Shown in pieces: positions 29,369 through 35,875 of a stretch of DNA of 35,875 nucleotides. This stretch comes from Firmicutes bacterium HGW-Firmicutes-21. GTDB lineage: Bacteria; Bacillota; Clostridia; Oscillospirales; CAG-382. The stretch lies in assembly GCA_002841455.1 (NCBI GenBank), contig PGZT01000013.1, positions 1-35,875 on the forward strand. The letters are read 5' to 3'. Below the pieces are notes generated by a model. It did not search any database and was not told the origin of the DNA. It was given only the letters and a program-made list of their open reading frames with translations. Every line of letters begins with the position of its first letter. Within the stretch, counting starts at the first letter, position 1. A program made the translations under genes and the position numbers.

Positions 29369-29934
29369 TGCTTACCGACCTCCTCATCCTTTTTTGAATA
29401 CAGGAGGAAGCCGAGAAAGCCGCAAACGGGAATAATTATTATAACACTGACAGAAAAAACGGCAACGGCGACGAAAGCCGAGACGGCAATGCCTACGGAA
29501 ACGAAAGCCTTGTTTTTAAAGACCGACTGTGCCATACTGATTACAACATCGGCGATAACTGCGGCGACGCCCGCCCTCATACCCAAAAAAACGCTCTGAA
29601 CAACGGTGTTGTCACGAAATGCCTCATAACCGAAGGAAACGGTGTATAAAATTATCAACGGCGGCAGAATGGTTGCAAGCACGGTTATGGCAGCCCCGAG
29701 CGCACCCGCCAATTTAAAACCTATCAAAAAAGCTGCGTTTACAGCTATAGCTCCCGGAGAGGACTGCGCCATTGCGGTAAAGTCGATCATCTCGCTATCC
29801 TCGAGCCAACCCAGCTTGTTTACAAACTTCTTCCTCATTAACGAAACTATTACATATCCGCCACCGAAGGTAAAGGCACTGAGCTCAAAGCAGGACACAA
29901 ACAGCTTTATATAAAACTTAAAATCACGCTTCAA
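29365..29934 (-). CDS. Chromate transporter half-protein
   Basis: CFELSAFTFGGGYVIVSLMRKKFV and MAQSSPGAIAVNAAFLIG CHR family motifs. Confidence 0.92.
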   Translation of the reverse strand: MKRDFKFYIKLFVSCFELSAFTFGGGYVIVSLMRKKFVNKLGWLEDSEMIDFTAMAQSSPGAIAVNAAFLIGFKLAGALGAAITVLATILPPLIILYTVSFGYEAFRDNTVVQSVFLGMRAGVAAVIADVVISMAQSVFKNKAFVSVGIAVSAFVAVAVFSVSVIIIIPVCGFLGFLLYSKKDEEVGKQ

Positions 29935-30013
29935 TTCGATACATCCTTAACCGTTAGATTTTTTAATGATTTCCATTATATCACATTTATAAACGGTTTT
30001 CTATATAATACGT

Positions 30014-30060
30014 GTAAAAAAAGAACAGAGCCGCCCTTGGCCGGGAGGCTCCGCTCTTTT
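30014..30060 (-). terminator. Terminator of the DUF1836-nfeD-flotillin operon
   Basis: Minus strand AGAGCGGAGCC TCCCGGCCAAGGGC GGCTCTGTTCTTTTTTT GC-rich hairpin plus T-run. Confidence 0.7.
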
Positions 30061-30074
30061 TATGAAAGGAATTA

Positions 30075-31460
30075 TCAGTCCGCCTTGGGAGCGGTAGGGA
30101 TATCGGTTCCGAGATATTCGGGCAGCTTCATACCTGCCATGTTGAATACTTCGTTCATTGGGGGGATAGACTTCATCAATCCGGACAGAAATCCTGCCGT
30201 TGCGCTCTTTCCGTCGCCGGATGCGTTTGAGTTTGTGTCCCAAACAGTAACCTTGTCTATCTTAATGTTCTTGATAGCCTCGACCTGTATCTTAACGAGG
30301 TCCTCCAGCTTATCGGCGATTAACAGCCTGATTGCGTCGTCCGATTTGCCGCCTGCCGATTCGACTATACGGGCAAAACCTTCCGCCTGCTTAGAAAGAA
30401 TCTCACGCATACCGTTTGCTTCCGCCTGCATCTTCATAAAGATAGCATCGGCATCACCGCGGGCACGCCTTCTGGTCTGCTCCGCTTCGGCTTCCGCCTG
30501 CAGCTCGAGTCTTTGCTTCTCGATTTGAACCTTAACGATAATATCGGCCTCCTGGCTTGCTTTTTCAAGCGTTGCACGGGCAATCTCGGCAGCCTTCTGT
30601 GCGGCATAGGATTCCTCCAGCGCCTTTGCGGCTTGAATATTCTCGGCTGCGGTCGCACGCTTGAGTGCCTCCGCCTCTCGTTCGCGGTGGATCGCTTCCG
30701 ACTCGGCAATTTTTACTCTTGCCTCGTTTTCACCCTTAACCGCTTCGGAGTTTGCCATGGAAACGCTTACTCTTTGGTCTCGTTCTGCGTTTGCTGAACC
30801 TATTGCACCGGCACGGTCCGCCTGAGCAACCGAGACCTTTGCATCGTTGATAGCCTTGGAAGCAGCCTCACGACCGAGAGCCACAATGTATCCGCTTTCG
30901 TCGTTAATATCGGTAACATTAACATTTATCAAGCGAAGACCGATTTTTTTAAGCTCGGTTTCGACATTGCCGGATACCGCATCAAGGAACTTGTCACGGT
31001 CGGTATTGATTTCCTCAATATCCATGGTTGCGATTATTAAACGCAGCTGACCGAATATAATATCCTCGGCGAGCTTCTGAATCTCTTCCATTCTTAAGCC
31101 GAGCAAACGCTCTGCCGCATTCTGCATTATACCGTTCTCGGTAGATATACCAACTGTAAATCGGGAGGGAACATCGATACGGATGTTCTGTCGGGAAAGT
31201 GCGCTTTTCAAGTCAACACTTATAGAAATTGGTGTCAGGTCAAGGTATTCATATGCTTGGAAAACCGGCCATATAAAGGAAGCACCGCCGTGGATACATT
31301 TTGCGCTTCTCTGTGTGCCGTCGTTATTACTGCCTACTTTACCGTAGATGACCATAACCTGATCCGAGGGACATTTTTTATACCTCGAGAGTGCGGTAAT
31401 TACGATGATAAAAGCCACTAATACCGCAACGGTTACCAGCCCGATGATGATAGGGTCCAT
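30075..31460 (-). CDS. Flotillin-like SPFH protein (FloT/YuaG-type)
   Basis: N-terminal TM segment, SPFH region, long EARVKIAESEAIHREREAEALKRATAAE coiled coil, C-terminal VTVWDTNSN; adjacent to an NfeD-like gene. Confidence 0.92.
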   Translation of the reverse strand: MDPIIIGLVTVAVLVAFIIVITALSRYKKCPSDQVMVIYGKVGSNNDGTQRSAKCIHGGASFIWPVFQAYEYLDLTPISISVDLKSALSRQNIRIDVPSRFTVGISTENGIMQNAAERLLGLRMEEIQKLAEDIIFGQLRLIIATMDIEEINTDRDKFLDAVSGNVETELKKIGLRLINVNVTDINDESGYIVALGREAASKAINDAKVSVAQADRAGAIGSANAERDQRVSVSMANSEAVKGENEARVKIAESEAIHREREAEALKRATAAENIQAAKALEESYAAQKAAEIARATLEKASQEADIIVKVQIEKQRLELQAEAEAEQTRRRARGDADAIFMKMQAEANGMREILSKQAEGFARIVESAGGKSDDAIRLLIADKLEDLVKIQVEAIKNIKIDKVTVWDTNSNASGDGKSATAGFLSGLMKSIPPMNEVFNMAGMKLPEYLGTDIPTAPKAD

Positions 31461-31529
31461 TGTTTTTCTCCTTTTTTAATATAATATAATTTTGGGTTAC
31501 TTTTTTACATGCTCGGTGATACACTCCGG

Positions 31530-32093
31530 TTATTGATAATCGCTAATGTTTGCATTTATCAGGTGTAGCCCGATCTTTTTTAGCTCGGTTTCGACATTGC
31601 CGGAAACCGCACCAAGGAACTTGTCACGGTCGCTGTTGATTTCCTCAATGTCCATGGTTGCGATAATTAAACGCAGCTGACCGAATATAATATCCTCGGC
31701 GAGCTTTTGAACCTCTTCCATTCTTAATCCGAGTAAACGCTCTGCGGCGTTCTGCATAACTCCGTTCTCGGTTGATATACCTACGGTAAAACGGGAGGGA
31801 ATTTCAATAAGAATGTCCTGTCGGGAGAGTACGCTTTTTAGGTCAATGTTTACCGAAATTGGTGTCAGGTCAAGGAATTCGTACGCTTGAAAAATCGGCC
31901 ATACAAAGCAAGCACCGCCGTGGATACACATTACGCTTCTCCGCGTGCCGTCTGGGTTTACACCTACACTTCCATAAATGACCATTATCTTATCCGAGGG
32001 ACATTTCTTATACCTCGAAAGAGCGAAAATCATCATGATAAGAATTACCAATACCATAACGGCTACCAGCCCGATGATGATAGGGTCTAACAT
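31530..32093 (-). CDS. C-terminally truncated flotillin paralogue (TM plus SPFH portion only)
   Basis: 187 aa closely similar to the N-terminus of 30075..31460, ending NISDYQ where the paralogue continues VTDINDESGYIVALGREAASKAI. Confidence 0.85.
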   Translation of the reverse strand: MLDPIIIGLVAVMVLVILIMMIFALSRYKKCPSDKIMVIYGSVGVNPDGTRRSVMCIHGGACFVWPIFQAYEFLDLTPISVNIDLKSVLSRQDILIEIPSRFTVGISTENGVMQNAAERLLGLRMEEVQKLAEDIIFGQLRLIIATMDIEEINSDRDKFLGAVSGNVETELKKIGLHLINANISDYQ

Positions 32094-32129
32094 TGTTTTC
32101 CTCCGCTTTAATAAAATATATTTTGCGGG

Positions 32130-32708
32130 TTACTTTTTAACACGCTCGACAACCAACAAACCGGTCTCGTCGGTTGATACTACTCTGACTGCCTCGCCTG
32201 TCTTTAAGGTTTCGGCTTCGTTGGTTATGGCTCTTACCTCCGAGTAAGTGCCCTGAATTATAACGGTTATCTTCCCGTTACCCTTGGCGTTGCCGGGGAT
32301 TGGAATATACACTTGCCCGACCTTACCGATTGCATTTGCCAAATCAATATTTCCCGAGGACTGTAAGGACATCATAAGCTTAAAAACATATGCTACTCCC
32401 ACGAGTGCGGCAAGTCCGCACAGGGTTGCTAAGAAGATTGCGAGTACACTGTTCATATCGGAGCCTGTAAGAGCCATTCCGCTCCAGCCGCCTATACAAA
32501 GGAATGCCATGATACCTTTTACCGAGAACAATGCCAGCCCGTCGTCGCCGAATCCGTCCCCAATACCGTCTCCGTCAACATCGGTTTCGCCGTCACCAAT
32601 GCCGAACAGCAGCAATATGGTCTGCAGAATAAGAACCAATGTTGAGGGAATAGCGATTAAACAAAAAATCTGCTGCAGAGAATTTAGTTGGTTGAACCAT
32701 TCAATCAC
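32130..32708 (-). CDS. NfeD/YuaF-like membrane protein with C-terminal OB-fold
   Basis: Hydrophobic N-terminal region, Asp/Gly-rich loop (DVDGDGIGDGFGDDG), GKVGQVYIPIPG...GTYSEVRAITNEAETLKTGEAVRVVSTDETGLLVVERV; next to flotillins. Confidence 0.82.
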   Translation of the reverse strand: MIEWFNQLNSLQQIFCLIAIPSTLVLILQTILLLFGIGDGETDVDGDGIGDGFGDDGLALFSVKGIMAFLCIGGWSGMALTGSDMNSVLAIFLATLCGLAALVGVAYVFKLMMSLQSSGNIDLANAIGKVGQVYIPIPGNAKGNGKITVIIQGTYSEVRAITNEAETLKTGEAVRVVSTDETGLLVVERVKK

Positions 32709-32722
32709 ATGTCATCCCCCCT

Positions 32723-33307
32723 TTATAATTTTCCGAACAGCTCTTCGGTGTAGGTTGTGATCAAAGTCGAATAATAGGACAATACAATAATTTGCAATGC
32801 TTTTCTAAGCCTTTTTGCGGCTCCGGCAACGGGCTCGTTATAATCTTGCGTGCATTCTTCAATGTGCTTTTTAAGCGAGCCTACCGCAAGGCTCGTGTCG
32901 TCTCCGCTGCTGTCCGCCATCCTGTCGATAATGCGGGTGATATAATCGTACAGAACAGACTCGGGGATAATATCATCCTCCCGATTGTTGGGGTTTCCGT
33001 TGATATACTTGAGCAGAAAATCAATTCGTTCAAGCTGGGTGTTTTTACGCAGCATATTGATAATCAAAATGCGTGCGAGCTGATCCTTGGAGTAGCGTTT
33101 ATTGGTCGGCTTGCAGATCCAGCTCCGTTTAACCCAGTTCTGTAGGGTTGAACTGTCCGTCCCTGCGATTTCCCTCACCTGCGAAAGCATTATACCGTCG
33201 GTTATAAAGAAAATCTTGTCAAGAAACTCCATTCCGTCCGCATCACCCATAGCCTTCTTCTCGAGAATAGTGCCCGGAATCATATTGTTCGTTATACCTG
33301 CGTTCAA
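32723..33307 (-). CDS. DUF1836 family protein
   Basis: LSQVREIAGTDSSTLQNWVKRSWICKPTNKRYSKDQLARILIINMLRKNTQLERIDFLLKYING; TTG start. Confidence 0.78.
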   Translation of the reverse strand: MNAGITNNMIPGTILEKKAMGDADGMEFLDKIFFITDGIMLSQVREIAGTDSSTLQNWVKRSWICKPTNKRYSKDQLARILIINMLRKNTQLERIDFLLKYINGNPNNREDDIIPESVLYDYITRIIDRMADSSGDDTSLAVGSLKKHIEECTQDYNEPVAGAAKRLRKALQIIVLSYYSTLITTYTEELFGKL

Positions 33308-33342
33308 AGAATCATCAAGCTCCTTTCCTTAACGGTTGCCTT

Positions 33343-33371
33343 ATTATATCACGCAGTCAAGTGATTGTCAA
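33343..33371 (-). promoter_or_regulatory. Promoter of the DUF1836-nfeD-flotillin operon
   Basis: On the minus strand TTGACA (33371-33366), 17-nt spacer, TATAAT (33348-33343). Confidence 0.75.
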
Positions 33372-33431
33372 TAGCGTTCGTAAAAATAATTAAAAAAATC
33401 TTTTGACCGAGTTACAAAGCATTGTTTGGTG

Positions 33432-33460
33432 TTGTAAAGCTGTGTATTTAATGATATAAT
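33432..33460 (+). promoter_or_regulatory. Promoter of the 33502 gene
   Basis: TTGTAA (33432-33437), 17-nt spacer, TATAAT (33455-33460). Confidence 0.6.
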
Positions 33461-33501
33461 AAAATATACAAATAAATATTTAAAATTGAGGAGGTTTGGG
33501 A

Positions 33502-33798
33502 ATGGCGGACGAAAAAAAAGATATTGTACTATTGGTAACGGCGTTGAGCGATACCGAGGAAATGATTTTTGAGGGAATTCTTATACAAAATAACATTGCG
33601 TATCTAAAGAAGAAGAAGGAAAGCGGCGAGGTTACGGGTATAATAATGGGGTTCTCTATCTTCGGCACAAACTTTTATGTCGAAAAAGAGCGTTACGAGG
33701 AGGCGGCCGAGCTTTTAGAGGCATATGCGCAAGCCGTGGAGGATGATTTCAACGCCGATGACAGCGATGAGGATTTTGAAGAAACGGAAGACAGCTAA
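33502..33798 (+). CDS. Small DUF2007-like protein
   Basis: LVTALSDTEEMIFEGILIQNNIAYLKKK...FGTNFYVEKERYEEAAELLEAY pattern; acidic C-terminus. Confidence 0.6.
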   Translation: MADEKKDIVLLVTALSDTEEMIFEGILIQNNIAYLKKKKESGEVTGIIMGFSIFGTNFYVEKERYEEAAELLEAYAQAVEDDFNADDSDEDFEETEDS

Positions 33799-33811
33799 TA
33801 ACAAATACCGT

Positions 33812-33847
33812 AAAGACCGTAGATGACAAAAATCTGCGGTCTTTTAT
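33812..33847 (+). terminator. Terminator after the DUF2007-like gene
   Basis: AAAGACCGTAGAT...CTGCGGTCTTTT hairpin. Confidence 0.7.
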
Positions 33848-33938
33848 ATTATTATCAGATAAAAAATTATTAGCATGAAACAAAACAGTGAAAAATTACC
33901 ACTATTGTATTAGAGAATAAATGCAGGAGTTGATTTGT

Positions 33939-35735
33939 ATGCTAAAAAGATTGAATGTCGGTCAGATTATAATAGTTTTTGCCGTACCGGTTGTAATTCT
34001 CGCAACTATGTTTTTAATGGGATTGTTCGGCGGAGAGGGGGCTGTTTCGGAGGATGAGGACAGTACCTTTAGCGAAATAATGCTGTTTAAGGTGCCGAAT
34101 GTAATAAATCTGACGGAAGCACAGGCAAGAACCAAATTAGAGGAACATTTTTTGTTGTCAATCGAATATACACATAATGACACGGTAACGGGTGACAGGG
34201 TAATAATGCAGTCGCTCGATTATGGCAGCATGGTCGAGGAGGGGTCTAAAATAACCGTAATAATAAGTCTCGGCCCTGTTATGGTAACCGTACCCGATTT
34301 AATCGGCATGGACAAAGAGGAAGCGGTTGCTCTGCTTGATAAAATGGGGATAGAATGCTTTTTAGAGGAGATATATCACGAATCCGCAAAAATTGGAACA
34401 ATATGCTTTCAGAGCATTTCGGGAGGCAAAAACGCAAGAAAAGATACAAGGATAAAATTGAATGTCAGTAAAGGGAAAATAAACATACAGAGCATTTCAT
34501 TCTATAGTGATACTTATGTAGCAATAGGGAAAAGTGTAGGTCTATATTATAACCCGTCCCCGCAGAATTACCAAAGCAAATTGATTTGGTTGTCGGATGA
34601 CACCTCTGTAGCTACGGTTGAGAACGGAGTTGTTGCCGGAATCTCGGAGGGAACAACAGTAATCTCCGTATGGTCTGAGGATGATGAGAGTATATGTGGC
34701 AGCTGTATGGTTACGGTTTTTGAAGACGGGTTAATTGTTTTAACGGATTATGAAATCGAGCAGGTAGTGCGGATGGAGATACGAAAGCCAGAAGGAGATA
34801 TATTTAAAAGCGATGTTTATAATATGATATTTCTTGGTGATTATTGGGTTAATTTAAAGGCAAGTAGTCTTGCTGATCTTGTGTATTTTCCTAATGTTAA
34901 AGATATATGGATCAATTCAGAAGAGTTAAACGAGTTAGAGCCTCTTATTTATTGTAAAAAACTCGAATATCTTGTAATAACAAGATGTGCAGCCGAAGAT
35001 ATAAGTGTTATTTCGGAATTGACCGAATTGAAATCGTTGTCACTTAATAACTTTAAAATCATTAATCCTGAACCGTTGAAAAAATTATCCAAGCTTGAAT
35101 ATTTAAGTTTAGATAATGTTGGATTAAGCGATATAAGTTTTTTATTGGATTTGACTAATCTAAAAAGCTTAAGCCTGCGGGACAATAATATAAGATATAT
35201 AAATGCAATATCAAGTTTAAATAATTTATCATACCTTTGTTTAGATAACAATAAAATAAAGGACATAACCCCTCTGGGAGAGTTGAAAAACCTTTCATAT
35301 TTATGGTTAGAAAACAATCGAATTAAGGATATAACTCCGTTAAGCACTTGTAAGAGTTTGTTATTATTAAAAGCGAGAAACAACCAAATAAAAGATATAT
35401 CTCCATTGTTGAATTGCGAAATACATTATCTTTATTTAAGAGAGAATTTTATTAGTGATTTAACTCCGCTCTCCGGATATGCCACATTAGAAACATTAGA
35501 TATAAGTTTTAACAATATTACAAATATTGAGCCACTAAGTGATTGTATCGATTTGTATCATCTTTTTATTCAAGGTAATAAAATGAACGATATTTCTTCA
35601 TTATATAATATTTCAGGATTAAGATATTTGTATATTTGGAATACTGAAATAAGCGAAGAACAAATAACTGATTTTATGCAAGTAAACCACGATTGCACTA
35701 TATTTAAGGAAGAATTTGAAGAAGAATATTATTAG
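33939..35735 (+). CDS. Membrane-anchored PASTA (x2), Big2-like and leucine-rich repeat protein
   Basis: N-terminal TM anchor; VPNVINLTEAQARTKLEE and VPDLIGMDKEEAVALLDKMGI PASTA units; SDDTSVATVENGVVAGISEGTTVISV Big2; ~10 internalin-like LRRs (LSYLCLDNNKIKDITPLGELKN). Confidence 0.88.
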   Translation: MLKRLNVGQIIIVFAVPVVILATMFLMGLFGGEGAVSEDEDSTFSEIMLFKVPNVINLTEAQARTKLEEHFLLSIEYTHNDTVTGDRVIMQSLDYGSMVEEGSKITVIISLGPVMVTVPDLIGMDKEEAVALLDKMGIECFLEEIYHESAKIGTICFQSISGGKNARKDTRIKLNVSKGKINIQSISFYSDTYVAIGKSVGLYYNPSPQNYQSKLIWLSDDTSVATVENGVVAGISEGTTVISVWSEDDESICGSCMVTVFEDGLIVLTDYEIEQVVRMEIRKPEGDIFKSDVYNMIFLGDYWVNLKASSLADLVYFPNVKDIWINSEELNELEPLIYCKKLEYLVITRCAAEDISVISELTELKSLSLNNFKIINPEPLKKLSKLEYLSLDNVGLSDISFLLDLTNLKSLSLRDNNIRYINAISSLNNLSYLCLDNNKIKDITPLGELKNLSYLWLENNRIKDITPLSTCKSLLLLKARNNQIKDISPLLNCEIHYLYLRENFISDLTPLSGYATLETLDISFNNITNIEPLSDCIDLYHLFIQGNKMNDISSLYNISGLRYLYIWNTEISEEQITDFMQVNHDCTIFKEEFEEEYY

Positions 35736-35756
35736 TATAAACTGAATACAATACAA

Positions 35757-35796
35757 CACCCCGATAAGGTTTATGCCTTATCGGGGTGCATTTTTG
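35757..35796 (+). terminator. Terminator after the PASTA-LRR gene
   Basis: CACCCCGATAAGG-TTTATG-CCTTATCGGGGTG perfect 13-bp stem followed by CATTTTTG. Confidence 0.88.
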
Positions 35797-35848
35797 TAAG
35801 GCTCTATGTCAATAGTTGGGGTAAAGAAAACCTAAAATAAATCTACAT

Positions 35849-35875
35849 GATCCGGAGTGGTGTTAAACTGCTCCG
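35849..35875 (+). repeat. Partial copy of the TCCGGAGTGGTGTT hairpin found at 123-151
   Basis: ATCCGGAGTGGTGTTAAACTGCTCCG, cut by the window end; shares ATCCGGAGTGGTGTT with 123-137. Confidence 0.6.

Noticed and set aside
1-35875. CRISPR arrays, rRNA, tRNA, prophage modules
   Set aside because: No regularly spaced repeats, tRNA-like cloverleaf segments, rRNA motifs or phage structural genes were recognised.

Overview
The window looks like a chromosomal segment of an anaerobic, Firmicutes-like bacterium. Most of it is conserved housekeeping operons. The standout is a ~620-nt noncoding interval (about 3306-3926) between ispA and a small membrane-protein gene that precedes dxs. Its own TTGATA-N17-TATAAT promoter, dense hairpins, size and ispA-[RNA]-membrane protein-dxs synteny identify it as a very probable OLE RNA (Ornate Large Extremophilic RNA). 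The downstream 208-aa protein is probably its partner OapA. The OLE locus runs nusB-xseA-xseB-ispA-OLE-oapA-dxs-tlyA-nadK-argR-recN. After it come yhbY-nadD-yqeK-rsfS-leuS, hslO-pepP, efp, a CD1247-like protein, an amidohydrolase, radC, a large secreted dockerin/SGNH esterase, pcrA, a DUF1015 gene, valS, a split chromate transporter, a flotillin/NfeD operon containing a partial tandem duplication, and a PASTA-Big2-LRR surface protein. Other noteworthy structure: tandem 64-bp double-hairpin units between oapA and dxs, a duplicated uncharacterised module in the esterase, and short hairpins shared between distant sites. All calls come from reading the sequence and supplied translations; no database search or folding was run.
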